Positions 54,343 to 62,975 of a stretch of 64,000 bases of DNA are shown in pieces. The notes below the pieces were generated by a model. That model saw only the letters and a list, made by a program, of their open reading frames with translations, did no database searches and had not been told where the DNA came from. The DNA is taken from the NCBI GenBank assembly GCA_001897855.1, contig MKUO01000001.1, positions 682,001 to 746,000 on the forward strand, given 5' to 3'. A program made the position numbers and the translations under genes. The number at the start of each line of letters is the position of its first letter. The first letter of the stretch is position 1. Origin of the DNA: Bacteroidetes bacterium 43-93 (GTDB lineage: Bacteria > Bacteroidota > Bacteroidia > Chitinophagales > Chitinophagaceae).

Positions 54343-54993
54343 ATGAAGTGGCAGTATTATATTAAATACAAAATGAAGGCAGCCTTAGGGCTGACGGGAA
54401 TTATACTTATTATCCTCGTTGGTAACTTTTTCCTTAGTGCAAAAATTTCAAGTTTAGATCAGTCCATTTCATCTATCTGCGATGACCGGCTCAAACCATC
54501 TGTTTGTATTTTTGAAATAACAGATAATATCTACCGTAAAAGATTATTGCTGAAAGAAAAAGGCAATGATGCGCAAACTGCGACTCTTATCAATTCGCAT
54601 AACCGCAATATTGCTGCGCTGGTGCAGTCTTATGAGCAAACGGTGCTTACCAAAGAAGAAAAGCTACGTTGGGCAGAATTTCGGAAGCATCTTGATCTAT
54701 ATAATAACCTGGAAAAAAAATATTTGGATGGAGATACGGAGTACAATCCAAACAGTATAGCGTTAGAGGCCGGACTGAATGCTGTGTTAAATGATCTCAA
54801 TAGTTTAAGTAAGATACAAGTAGGCGCTGGCGATGAGCTTAGACAAAGTTCTCAGATAATCATCAGCAGATCGCAGATGTTTTCTACACTTGAAATGGCA
54901 TTACTGGTTGTTCTAGGGCTCTTGACGTTAACTATCCTGAGCGTATCTGACAGGGCTATTTTTAACGTTGGGCAAAAGCAATCTTTAAATTGA
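54343..54993 (+). CDS. Membrane protein with 4HB_MCP-like sensor domain
   Basis: 216 residues. TM1 (LGLTGIILIILVGNFFL), a periplasmic helical domain of about 130 residues with the four-helix-bundle pattern (KISSLDQSISSICDDRLKPSVCIFEITDNIYRKRL, LRWAEFRKHLDLYNNLEKK) and TM2 (ALLVVLGLLTLTILSV), then only about 15 cytoplasmic residues. The sensor resembles those of chemoreceptors, but there is no HAMP, kinase or methyl-accepting part. It follows the T9SS cargo gene by 11 bases. Function unknown. Confidence 0.65.
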   Translation: MKWQYYIKYKMKAALGLTGIILIILVGNFFLSAKISSLDQSISSICDDRLKPSVCIFEITDNIYRKRLLLKEKGNDAQTATLINSHNRNIAALVQSYEQTVLTKEEKLRWAEFRKHLDLYNNLEKKYLDGDTEYNPNSIALEAGLNAVLNDLNSLSKIQVGAGDELRQSSQIIISRSQMFSTLEMALLVVLGLLTLTILSVSDRAIFNVGQKQSLN

Positions 54994-55182
54994 ATATGTG
55001 CGGAAGCAAAAAGCACAATGGCTTTTTATTCTTATAATAAAACGTCTCTGCAGGCATTCAGGAAAATCCTAGTTTACCCCGTAGTTTCGGCCAGCTGGAA
55101 AATTTACATAGATGTTTTCGGCAATTAGCGAACAGAAATCATCATTTGTTTACAGTTGATTTTCTTATTTTTATATAACCAG

Positions 55183-55578
55183 ATGAGAAAGGTAACAGCC
55201 ATAGTGGTGTTTATAAGCTACATGCTTTGTGCATTGGGCATTACCCTGTCTTATCATCATTGTAAAGGTGAGTTCAGGTACGTACAGGTACATTCTGAGA
55301 AAAAGAGAACATGTTGCAAGGGCAAGAAAATGCCCAAAGGTTGTTGCAAGACTGTAAAGCTTGAATTCAAGAAATCAGAAGACAGGAACCGTAAGTCTAT
55401 CAGCTTCCGGCCTAAAACTGAATTTTTAGTAAAGCTTGCTATAAAGACATGGTACGCATCTGAAAATACATTTTACCCCGGGGAACCATATATTGCGTCT
55501 GACTATTTATTAAGGCCTCCTCCGCTGATATGGCCCGATGTTCCCATTTACCTTTCCAACTCTGTATACCGAATTTGA
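55183..55578 (+). CDS. HYC_CC_PP-type Cys-rich membrane or exported protein
   Basis: 131 residues. A hydrophobic N-terminus (TAIVVFISYMLCALGITLSY) is followed by HHCKGE, then Cys pairs in RTCCKGKK and KGCCKTVK and a C-terminal region with LLRPPPLIWPDVP. This order (H-x-C, CC, CC, PP) is that of the small Bacteroidota family named HYC_CC_PP. The Cys/His content suggests metal binding; its role is not established. The ATG at 55183 is preferred; the upstream ATG at 55156 is in AT-rich leader. It precedes a redoxin and a peroxidase gene. Confidence 0.72.
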   Translation: MRKVTAIVVFISYMLCALGITLSYHHCKGEFRYVQVHSEKKRTCCKGKKMPKGCCKTVKLEFKKSEDRNRKSISFRPKTEFLVKLAIKTWYASENTFYPGEPYIASDYLLRPPPLIWPDVPIYLSNSVYRI

Positions 55579-55688
55579 TACAGCGGATGATTTATTGCTG
55601 AGTTTCTAAACTCAAAAGCAGTTATATGTACACCTATTAAGGTGTATGTTTTATTCCATTTTTATTTCCATCATTTAATTAATATAAA

Positions 55689-56462
55689 ATGAAAAAGATA
55701 TTTATATCCGCCATACTGGCTGTAGCAGCCACTTCTATTAATGCACAGACAACTGCAACCAACTGGACTGCCCAGGATTGTAACGGTACCAGCCATACAT
55801 TGTTTAACGAACTGGATAATGGCAAAGTGATCGTTTTTGTATGGGTGATGCCATGCAATTCTTGCATCCTTGGTGCCAAGGCTGCCTACAATGCTGCGCA
55901 GAGTTTCAGTACATCCAATCCGGGTAAAGTATCGTATTACCTGTCCGATGACCTGGGCGATGATAATTGCAGCGCATTAAACACATGGATAAGCGCAAAC
56001 AACATTGGCAATACAGCAAACATGACTGTTTTTGGCAATGCCGGTAATACGATCAATGAAAGTGATTTTGGTGGATCTGGTATGCCGCATGTCATCGTTA
56101 TGGGTGGCACAGATCATAAGATATATTACAATCAGCGGAATTCTGCTGCCAATGATCAAACAGGGATACAGGCTGCTATTAACAACGCTATCAGCGCTCT
56201 AAACGTTACAGAAGCGAAAGCCGGTTTTTCTTTTGGCATTGTACCAAATCCTGCAAAAGATGTTGTAATGGTTAAAACTCAGAAAGCAGTGTCAGGCATT
56301 GTTATTACATCAGTTGACGGCAGGGTAGTGAAGACGGTTAACTATACCAATGCTAAAACAAATCCTTCTGTAAATATCAATGGCGTGCCTGCGGGAACCT
56401 ATGTAATTAAGGTTACAGACATAGACGGCAGTACTGGTGTTCAAAAATTGGTAGTTGAATAG
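55689..56462 (+). CDS. Redoxin-like protein with T9SS type A sorting domain
   Basis: 257 residues. The signal peptide ends at SINAQ. A thioredoxin-fold domain follows with an unusual CNSC active-site motif (Cys56, Cys59, in VWVMPCNSCILGAK) and a cis-Pro-like loop in GSGMPHVIVMG. The C-terminal ~75 residues (FGIVPNPAKDVVMVK to VQKLVVE) form the type A sorting domain. A secreted thiol-redox protein, possibly surface-bound. The peroxidase gene starts at the base after its stop, so one operon. Confidence 0.82.
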   Translation: MKKIFISAILAVAATSINAQTTATNWTAQDCNGTSHTLFNELDNGKVIVFVWVMPCNSCILGAKAAYNAAQSFSTSNPGKVSYYLSDDLGDDNCSALNTWISANNIGNTANMTVFGNAGNTINESDFGGSGMPHVIVMGGTDHKIYYNQRNSAANDQTGIQAAINNAISALNVTEAKAGFSFGIVPNPAKDVVMVKTQKAVSGIVITSVDGRVVKTVNYTNAKTNPSVNINGVPAGTYVIKVTDIDGSTGVQKLVVE

Positions 56463-57536
56463 ATGAGGAAGGGTTTGATATTAATCGGCAGCATGGTAGC
56501 CATCTGCACGATACATGCCTGCCGGAAAAAGGATACGCAAACGCCAACGGAAACTTATTCGCCCACTGCAATCTCTGTGACCGTGCCGTCATACGTGGCT
56601 AAGTATGTGGGCAATATGCCGATGTCGGGCAGTAACCCGATGACTGCAGAAGGCGCAGAGCTGGGCCGTAAATTGTTTTATGATAAAACATTGAGCAATG
56701 ATATGACCATTAGCTGTGCCAGTTGTCATAAGCAGGAAAATGCCTTTGATGACCCAAGGCCATTCAGCAAGGGTACGAATGGCAGTTTCGGAGACAGGAA
56801 TGCAATGGCGATCATTAATCTTGGGTGGAATACGCGTTTTTTCTGGGATGGCAGAAGGGCAAGCCTTGAAGGACAGGCACACGACCCTGTTACCAACCCG
56901 ATAGAAATGGCAAACAACTGGCCCGAGGTTGTAAAGAGGCTGCAAAGCAATACCGTGTATCCCGATCTTTTCTTTAAGGCTTTTGGTACGCGTACTATTG
57001 ATAGTAATCTTGTAGTGAATGCGATAGCACAGTTTGAGAGAACCCTTGTATCATTCAACAGCCGGTTTGATCATTTTTATTTTGAAGGTGATAGTACAGC
57101 GCTTACCGCACAGGAGCAAAGAGGCCTGGCTATTTTTGTTGGTGATGGCAAGTGCAAAAATTGCCACCTGATGAATACACTGTTCACAGATCATGAATTC
57201 AGGAATAACGGACTGGATGCGAATCCCAAAGACGACGGATTGATGAAGTTTACAGGTAATGCTGCGGATAAAGGAAAGTTCAAAGTGCCGACGTTAAGGA
57301 ATATTGCGGTAACCGCGCCTTATATGCATGATAGCAGGTTTAGTACATTGAAAGAAGTTGTAGATTTCTATAGCAGTAAAATACAGCAAACAAGTCCTAA
57401 CCTGGATGAGCATATGCCGGAGTTTGGTTCTGGATTGAACCTTACAACTCAGCAAAAAGCTGATCTGGTTGCTTTCCTGAAATCGCTGACGGATGAAGAC
57501 TTTCTAAAGAATCCTAAATTTAGTGATCCGAATTAG
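56463..57536 (+). CDS. Diheme cytochrome c peroxidase (MauG/CcpA family)
   Basis: 357 residues. Likely a lipoprotein or anchored by the N-terminus (Cys20 in HACRKK). Two heme c motifs: CASCH (85-89) and CKNCH (231-235). The blocks GRKLFYDKTLSNDMTISCASCHK, WDGRRASLEGQAHDPVTNPIEM and VPTLRNIAVTAPYMHDSRFSTLKEVVDFY are typical of bacterial cytochrome c peroxidases and MauG-like enzymes. It reduces H2O2 or oxidises a partner in the periplasm. The preceding T9SS redoxin is a candidate partner by position only. Confidence 0.92.
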   Translation: MRKGLILIGSMVAICTIHACRKKDTQTPTETYSPTAISVTVPSYVAKYVGNMPMSGSNPMTAEGAELGRKLFYDKTLSNDMTISCASCHKQENAFDDPRPFSKGTNGSFGDRNAMAIINLGWNTRFFWDGRRASLEGQAHDPVTNPIEMANNWPEVVKRLQSNTVYPDLFFKAFGTRTIDSNLVVNAIAQFERTLVSFNSRFDHFYFEGDSTALTAQEQRGLAIFVGDGKCKNCHLMNTLFTDHEFRNNGLDANPKDDGLMKFTGNAADKGKFKVPTLRNIAVTAPYMHDSRFSTLKEVVDFYSSKIQQTSPNLDEHMPEFGSGLNLTTQQKADLVAFLKSLTDEDFLKNPKFSDPN

Positions 57537-57558
57537 CCTGCGTTCATAGCTAATCATC

Positions 57559-57591
57559 AAAAGGGTTTCAACATATAGTTGAAACCCTTTT
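57559..57591. terminator. Bidirectional terminator after the peroxidase gene
   Basis: Fourteen-bp hairpin AAAAGGGTTTCAAC / GTTGAAACCCTTTT with loop ATATA (57559-57591). Strong in both directions; it lies in the convergent gap before the EGF-like lipoprotein gene. Confidence 0.92.
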
Positions 57592-57616
57592 GCTATTATT
57601 GTTGTTGACCGGAGTA

Positions 57617-58048
57617 TTATTTAGTGCACCAGTATTCCTGGTTTTCGCAGGCGGCCAGGTTGGGACTACTGATCGTGCAGGCTTCATTGGTGGTATTGGC
57701 GATCATAAAATGCAGCGTATGCTGACCGGCGCTTACTGTATATGTGGTTGATGTGGCACCCGGCGCTATGGTGGTAATGGTAGAGCCATCCCATACTACA
57801 GCGTAGGTGAGGCTGCTGCCTGTTTTGTTTGTGAATTTTACAGTTGCTGTCTTATTAGCTTCACAGGTGCGTGTTTCGCAATTGGCACCCTGGTAGCCTG
57901 TGGGGCATTTACATACACCATCGCTGCATGTGCCGCCATGCTGGCAAGTGATATCGGCACATTTATCGGCTTTGGTACAACCGCTGTAAATGACAGCAGA
58001 AAAAATGGCAATCGTAACGAAGGAAGTAAATAATATCAGTTTTTTCAT
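57617..58048 (-). CDS. EGF-like domain lipoprotein
   Basis: 143 residues. Lipoprotein signal with Cys24 in IYSGC. An EGF-like module spans residues 30-57: Cys30, Cys35, Cys41, Cys46, Cys48 and Cys57 (CADITCQHGGTC, then VCKC and YQGANC), the standard six-Cys spacing. A C-terminal beta-rich domain follows with two more Cys pairs. EGF-like modules in exported lipoproteins are frequent in Bacteroidota. Role unknown, probably binding. The gene stands alone between the peroxidase and map genes. Confidence 0.82.
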   Translation of the reverse strand: MKKLILFTSFVTIAIFSAVIYSGCTKADKCADITCQHGGTCSDGVCKCPTGYQGANCETRTCEANKTATVKFTNKTGSSLTYAVVWDGSTITTIAPGATSTTYTVSAGQHTLHFMIANTTNEACTISSPNLAACENQEYWCTK

Positions 58049-58184
58049 AACCAGGAGAATTTGAATATAAATTCAAAGTTAATATGTATCTGGCTTGAAA
58101 TAATGACCGCTGTCATTGAATTTAATATTTGCAGTCAGGTATTATGACCGGGGTTTTACAGCAACATAGGGCCGTAACCAATAC

Positions 58185-58949
58185 TTAATTCCATATTCCG
58201 TTCATCGCAGTTAGTATCAACGGCTTGCCATCGGTAACCACGATAGTATGTTCATGTTGCGCCATAAAACCGCCTTTGTTGCCTGCCATGGTCCAGTTGT
58301 CCGCAAGTGTTACGGCGATGGTAGAGTCCGTAGATATAAAAGTTTCAATAGCTACTACAGAATTCTTTTTAAAGCGTTGCTTGTTGAACCTGTCGCGGTA
58401 GCTGGCAATATCAAAAGGTTCTTCGTGCAGGCTGCGGCCAATGCCATGGCCGGTAAGGTTCTTAACTACCTTTAATCCCCGCTTCCTGGCTTCTGTTTCT
58501 ATCAGTCCGCCTATATCAGATATACGAACGCCACCTTTAATATTGTTGATCGCTTTTTGCAGGATCATGCGTGAAGCCTCCACCAGTTCACCATGCCCGT
58601 TGATATCTCTGCCTAATACAAAAGATGCCCCATTGTCTGACCAGAAACCATTCAGTTCTGCAGATACATCTATATTAACAAGATCGCCTTCCACTAATAC
58701 CCGTTCATTAGAGGGTATACCGTGGCAAAACTCATTATTGACACTGATACAGGTGCAGCCGGGAAAGCCATAAGCCAGGTAAGGAGCAGATCTTGCACCA
58801 AATTCCTTTAGTAAATCGTTGCCAAAGTCGTCCAGTTCCTTTGTACTCATACCGGGTTGTGCATAATCCATCATTTTTTTCAGCGTAATGGCAACTGCCT
58901 CGCTGGCTTTCTTCATACCTATTAATTCCGCTTCGTTGTTTATTGACAT
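58185..58949 (-). CDS. map: Methionine aminopeptidase, type I
   Basis: 254 residues from MSINNEAELIGMKKASEAVA. Removes the N-terminal Met of new proteins. The five metal ligands are in place: Asp in NIDVSAEL, Asp in WSDNGASF, His in LTGHGIGRSLHEEP, Glu in VVAIETFIS and Glu in AQHEHTIVV. The start is set at the ATG at 58949; in-frame ATG 58970 and TTG 58982 lie upstream and would add 7 or 11 residues. Confidence 0.94.
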   Translation of the reverse strand: MSINNEAELIGMKKASEAVAITLKKMMDYAQPGMSTKELDDFGNDLLKEFGARSAPYLAYGFPGCTCISVNNEFCHGIPSNERVLVEGDLVNIDVSAELNGFWSDNGASFVLGRDINGHGELVEASRMILQKAINNIKGGVRISDIGGLIETEARKRGLKVVKNLTGHGIGRSLHEEPFDIASYRDRFNKQRFKKNSVVAIETFISTDSTIAVTLADNWTMAGNKGGFMAQHEHTIVVTDGKPLILTAMNGIWN

Positions 58950-59034
58950 ATCCCGGCTATTGTTTGTCATGCAATTTAGCAAAATGCTCCGCCTTGTGGC
59001 ACTAATTTGTATTTAATAGAGATAAAGAAAAGTT

Positions 59035-59211
59035 ATGGAAGCATATAATAACCACCTAAACGGCATGAACGAAAAAAGCATAAGCGAGGAACAGCAGCCA
59101 ACCGAAATTAGAATGGCAGATAAGCATGATGTGGGTAATGTAAATGGAGCAACTGACGCTTATGAATGGAACAAAGATAGTGACCGACTAGGGCATCGTT
59201 ATCGGGATTGA
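59035..59211 (+). CDS. Small hypothetical protein (58 aa)
   Basis: An open frame of 58 codons, starting MEAYNNHLNGMNEKSISEEQ and ending with DSDRLGHRYRD. Composition is highly charged and rich in Asn and Asp. No hydrophobic stretch and no family recognised. It sits alone between map and the SnoaL-like gene with a GAAAAG-type purine stretch before the ATG. The codon mix looks like that of neighbouring genes, but a chance ORF is possible. Confidence 0.4.
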   Translation: MEAYNNHLNGMNEKSISEEQQPTEIRMADKHDVGNVNGATDAYEWNKDSDRLGHRYRD

Positions 59212-59272
59212 TATTTTGTCATTACGATTTTTAGCGATTATTTTATAATACATTCTAAATAAATAGGGTAGT

Positions 59273-59689
59273 ATGACAAACGACGCTAATCACCTGGAAG
59301 AATTTGAGCGCTTTATGAAGCTAAGACTCAGCGCATCAACAGCATTTGTAGAAGGAAATTTCAAACCACTGGAAGATATATCTGTTCGGGAATCACCCGC
59401 TACAATTTTCGGCCCTAACGGAACCTGTGTGCAAGGTGCAGAGGAGGTGAACGCCGTCAATGAAAAAGGAGCAGCCAATTTTTTACCAGGCGCTAAAAAC
59501 GATTTTGAAGTAATGCACCAGGGTGCAGATGAACATTTAGCTTATTGGACGGGTATTCAACGTTCAACAGTGAAAATGAAAGGGCAGGATAAAGATGTTG
59601 TTTTCAACCTACGGGTGACCGAGATATTTAGAAAAGAAAATGGTGAATGGAAACTGGCGCACCGTCATGCAGATAAGTTATCGGAATAA
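59273..59689 (+). CDS. SnoaL/NTF2-like domain protein
   Basis: 138 residues with the cone-shaped NTF2-like fold pattern: helix EEFERFMKLRLSASTAFVEG, strand-loop ESPATIFGPNGTCVQGAEEV, then four strands ending in LRVTEIFRKENGEWKLAHRHAD, the usual DUF4440/SnoaL-like C-terminus. Such proteins bind small ligands or act as isomerases or cyclases; this one has no assigned substrate. The strong hairpin at 59701-59733 follows. Confidence 0.78.
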   Translation: MTNDANHLEEFERFMKLRLSASTAFVEGNFKPLEDISVRESPATIFGPNGTCVQGAEEVNAVNEKGAANFLPGAKNDFEVMHQGADEHLAYWTGIQRSTVKMKGQDKDVVFNLRVTEIFRKENGEWKLAHRHADKLSE

Positions 59690-59696
59690 TGCTGCA

Positions 59697-59748
59697 AAAG
59701 GAAGAACCGCATGAATATGTCATGCGGTTCTTCAGTATGATGTTTTTT
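59697..59748. terminator. Terminator between SnoaL-like gene and purE
   Basis: Fourteen-bp hairpin GAAGAACCGCATGA / TCATGCGGTTCTTC with loop ATATG (59701-59733). T-run on the plus side is a little distant (TTTTTT near 59742-59747) and the minus side has only CTTTTGCAGC, so it is a strong hairpin but an imperfect terminator. Confidence 0.7.
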
Positions 59749-59765
59749 GCCAGAAAATCCTAAGC

Positions 59766-60272
59766 TTATTTCTTTAAAGATTCAGCCAATAGCTCTTTAT
59801 TCTGTTGATCGACTTTCTTCGTATTGTCGATCTTGAGTGTCCTTAATTTTTCCTTTAGCTCCTCATCGTGTATCGCAAGCATCTGCACTGCAAGGATGGC
59901 CGCATTGTGAGCGGCATTAACTGCTACTGTCGCTACCGGCACATCATTGGGCATTTGTACTATGGACAATAAGGAATCAATACCACCAATAGAATTAGAG
60001 GACTTTATAGGTACGCCGATAACAGGCACAATAGAAAGTGCTGCCGTCATGCCCGGCAAGTGCGCCGCGCCACCCGCACCGGCTATCACCACTTTAATAT
60101 CATTTGCCTCAAGCCCCTTCGCATATTCAAAAAGCCAATCAGGACTTCTATGCGCTGATACAACTGCAAACTCGTAATCCACACCGAATTTTTTAAGAAC
60201 TATTGCGGCCTGTTCCATTATAGGTGCATCTGATTTGCTACCCATAATGATGCCTACTTTATTTTTCTTCAT
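59766..60272 (-). CDS. purE: N5-carboxyaminoimidazole ribonucleotide mutase
   Basis: 168 residues, class I PurE, moving the carboxyl group from N5-CAIR to CAIR in purine synthesis. Motifs: [14 protein letters not shown] (near 8-21), [31 protein letters not shown] (near 60-75), [36 protein letters not shown]. The catalytic His is in SAHRSP. It follows purK by one base on the same strand. Confidence 0.96.
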   Translation of the reverse strand: MKKNKVGIIMGSKSDAPIMEQAAIVLKKFGVDYEFAVVSAHRSPDWLFEYAKGLEANDIKVVIAGAGGAAHLPGMTAALSIVPVIGVPIKSSNSIGGIDSLLSIVQMPNDVPVATVAVNAAHNAAILAVQMLAIHDEELKEKLRTLKIDNTKKVDQQNKELLAESLKK

Positions 60273-60273
60273 G

Positions 60274-61395
60274 TTATGCTTTTAAAATATTACGAATCGT
60301 TGCTGCTTTCGACAAAGCTTTTTCTACTGTATCATCAGTTATAGTAATGTGCCCCATTTTCCTTCCTTCAGATCCTCCTTTTTTACCGTACCAGTGCAAG
60401 TGAACATCCTCTAAACCAAGTATTGATACTAAGGCCTTTTCCATGTTCTTTTTTTCGGATGCTGCAGGTTCCAGCACATTCATCATAACGCTGCTGTTTG
60501 TTAATTTGGTTGAACCAAGGGGCCAGCCCATTATTACCCTTAGCAATTGTTCATATTGAGAAGTTACTGCAGCTTCAATTGTATGATGCCCGCTGTTATG
60601 GGGGCGGGGAGCCAGCTCATTAACCAATAACTTACCATCATTAGTAATAAACATCTCAACGGCAAGTATACCGGTAAGTTTAAGTGCCTCTGCTGTTTTG
60701 ATAGCAATATTACGTGCCTCTGCTACCGTTTCGTCAGGTATATCGGCAGGACATAGCTGGTAATCCAGGAGCATTCGTTCTTTGTTAAAGATCATCATAA
60801 CAGGATCATAGCAGTCCACTTGTCCGTTTTCGTTTCTGGCTACAATAACCGAGATCTCATGCTTAATATCAACTAATTCTTCTAATATACTCGGTTCATC
60901 AAAGGCCTTCTCAATATCCTGCGCGCTTCTTATTATCATTACACCTTTACCATCATACCCATTGCTGCATAGTTTAAGACAGCCGGGTAAATTATTTACC
61001 AGGCCATATAGCTCAGACTTATTGTTAACTAATACAGAAGGGGCGACAGGTATTCCGGCATTTTCCAGGAACTTTTTCTGACTATGTTTATTCTGTATTA
61101 TTTCTATTGTTTCGGGGGATGGAAAAACCTTTACGCCGTTATTCGATAATTCGCGTAGTGCCTTGGTATTTACTGCTTCTATTTCAATAGTGATGATATC
61201 CATGTTTTTCCCAAAATCCAATACATCCTGGTAATTCATGGGGTTACCCAGGTGAAAAGATGAGGTATAACGGGCACAGGGAGCATCGAGGCTTTTATCC
61301 ATTACAGAAATATTCAATCCAAAATCTATAGCATGCCTTATAAGCATGGCACCCAATTGTCCTCCTCCAAGTACACCAATCTTCAATTGCTCCAT
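60274..61395 (-). CDS. purK: N5-carboxyaminoimidazole ribonucleotide synthase
   Basis: 373 residues, ATP-grasp enzyme forming N5-CAIR from AIR, bicarbonate and ATP. The N-terminal Rossmann-like part [17 protein letters not shown], the ATP-grasp core with [19 protein letters not shown] and the C-terminal [25 protein letters not shown] are diagnostic. The ATG at 61395 gives the family N-terminus; the frame starts 13 codons earlier without homology. The purE-purK pair forms an operon. Confidence 0.95.
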   Translation of the reverse strand: MEQLKIGVLGGGQLGAMLIRHAIDFGLNISVMDKSLDAPCARYTSSFHLGNPMNYQDVLDFGKNMDIITIEIEAVNTKALRELSNNGVKVFPSPETIEIIQNKHSQKKFLENAGIPVAPSVLVNNKSELYGLVNNLPGCLKLCSNGYDGKGVMIIRSAQDIEKAFDEPSILEELVDIKHEISVIVARNENGQVDCYDPVMMIFNKERMLLDYQLCPADIPDETVAEARNIAIKTAEALKLTGILAVEMFITNDGKLLVNELAPRPHNSGHHTIEAAVTSQYEQLLRVIMGWPLGSTKLTNSSVMMNVLEPAASEKKNMEKALVSILGLEDVHLHWYGKKGGSEGRKMGHITITDDTVEKALSKAATIRNILKA

Positions 61396-61655
61396 TAGTT
61401 TTTTTAATGTTTGTGCAAAAATAATAAAAACCATCTATAAGGATAGTGACGCTATTCTAGGTGAAAGGACCTAAACAAAAGATCAATGCGGTTATAAGCT
61501 TGCCCACCGTAAAAAAGATCAGTTTGTTTTAAGGCATGTTGATACAGGCGCGTTTCATAAAATAACGATAGATTTGCCGGCTTGAAAATAACAACCTGGT
61601 CTATCGTTAAATAGAGCGTTTCGTATCACCGGAAGCCATCAAAACAAAATAATAA

Positions 61656-62192
61656 ATGAAAAAAATATTGACTTTGATTTCAATTTCGATCTTTGGAATT
61701 GGTTCGATCTATGCCCTTGTTCGCTATATGAAACTAGATAGTTTTATGTTTGCCTGGGCGCTTAATTTTCTTTTGATGCTATTCACGCAGACTTTTATCG
61801 AAACGCTAAAAAGCCCACTTACTTCATCTTACTATAATGAACAGAAATGGGAGCGGGGAGGAAAGGTATATCAACGTTTCGGAATAGATCTTTTCAGGAA
61901 ATTGTTAGTCTTGATCGGTTGGGAGAAATTGACAAAAAAATCCAGCCCGGTCGGGAAAAATGCCAATGCCTTAGTGAATCTACTTTATCAAACAAAAAAA
62001 TCTGAATTAGGCCACTTGGTCATTTTGGTTATAGTACTGGGGTTTAATGTTTTTGTACTATTCAAATTTGGATTTCTTAAATCCTTATCACTACTTGTGT
62101 TGAATATCATACTAAACCTGTATCCAGTTTTCTTTCAGCGATATAACCGCCCACGAGTAATCAGGGCAATAAAATTAAGTAACTGGAGGTAA
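61656..62192 (+). CDS. CrtO-like membrane protein (glycosyl-4,4'-diaponeurosporenoate acyltransferase family pattern)
   Basis: 178 residues, three or four hydrophobic helices. The middle contains KWERGGKVYQRFGIDLFRKLL and the C-terminus ELGHLVILVIVLGF and NLYPVFFQRYNRPRVIRAI. The order E-x-L-x-H and N-x-x-P-x-x-x-QRYNR is what I recall as the conserved core of CrtO, which acylates a glycosyl carotenoid acid in staphylococci. No carotenoid genes are nearby, so this may be a general lipid or isoprenoid acyltransferase. Family call moderate; function inferred. Confidence 0.6.
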   Translation: MKKILTLISISIFGIGSIYALVRYMKLDSFMFAWALNFLLMLFTQTFIETLKSPLTSSYYNEQKWERGGKVYQRFGIDLFRKLLVLIGWEKLTKKSSPVGKNANALVNLLYQTKKSELGHLVILVIVLGFNVFVLFKFGFLKSLSLLVLNIILNLYPVFFQRYNRPRVIRAIKLSNWR

Positions 62193-62211
62193 ACTAAAGG
62201 CATTAAAACTA

Positions 62212-62238
62212 CAAAAGCCTCCACATTTATGGAGGCTC
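62212..62238 (-). terminator. Terminator downstream of the HEPN-motif gene
   Basis: Eight-bp hairpin AGCCTCCA / TGGAGGCT (62216-62237) with a six-base loop; on the minus strand it is followed by TTTTG. It lies about 60 bases past the stop of the HEPN-motif gene. On the plus side there is no T tract. Confidence 0.65.
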
Positions 62239-62300
62239 TCGTGATCCCGCTGGTACATTTCTCGAACCATTTTTTGAATGGTTTAAAGCTATTAGGATGT

Positions 62301-62864
62301 TTACTTTAAGAGAATGTCCCGATTTATCCAATCGGGTACATTTTTTCCAGTTATATTGTAATACCACGCAATGGCCAATTTAGCTGTTTGATTGGCCTCA
62401 ATTGCATTCGCAATTGTCTCTATATCATTTGCTACTAGCATAAGATTATGTATTTTGTAATGGGTTAAATGATTTCTCCAATCCTTCAATTTCTTAATTT
62501 TTTGAAATTCCTTCGTTCCCTTTAGTTGTTGCTTTCCTTTTTTACTGATATTTTCAATCCAATTCGACCACTTATCCTCAAAATACGTGTCGGTTAGTAT
62601 TTGATCAAGATTTTGCTTTTGTAATAGCGAAATTTTTCGAGGGTCCACATATCCCATCTCATCGAAGTACTCCGCATTGATAAACGCTTCCAAAAATAAA
62701 AATGAGGATAAAATGGCATAGCGAATAACTCTTTTCTCTTCTGGTGATAAATAATCGTACTGCTCAATCTTCCTCGGAACCAGAGAACTTGCAGCTTTTG
62801 AGAAAAAATGAGAGTCGTCCCAATACGAGGTAACAAGATTGTGAGGCTTCCGTACAATACTCAT
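62301..62864 (-). CDS. Hypothetical protein with HEPN-like RNxxxH motif
   Basis: 187 residues, predicted mainly helical. After an N-terminal segment (SPEEKRVIRYAILSSFLFLEAFINAEYF) comes a charged helical middle and then LKDWRNHLTHYKIHN. Arg130, Asn131 and His135 form an RNxxxH motif, the signature of HEPN-domain RNases, placed near the C-terminal helix as expected. The domain call rests on motif and helical content only. It is divergent from an AAA ATPase gene 111 bases away, and both are visibly AT-rich. Such pairings occur in anticodon-nuclease or defence modules. Whether it is a toxin is unproven. Confidence 0.65.
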   Translation of the reverse strand: MSIVRKPHNLVTSYWDDSHFFSKAASSLVPRKIEQYDYLSPEEKRVIRYAILSSFLFLEAFINAEYFDEMGYVDPRKISLLQKQNLDQILTDTYFEDKWSNWIENISKKGKQQLKGTKEFQKIKKLKDWRNHLTHYKIHNLMLVANDIETIANAIEANQTAKLAIAWYYNITGKNVPDWINRDILLK

Positions 62865-62975
62865 ATTAATTATCTAGTGTTTTTCTGGTATGCGTCATAA
62901 AACAAAACAAAATACTATATTTTGGGACTTATTAGTTTTTTATGCATAGTTAGCTATTTAACGTAAACATTAAAC

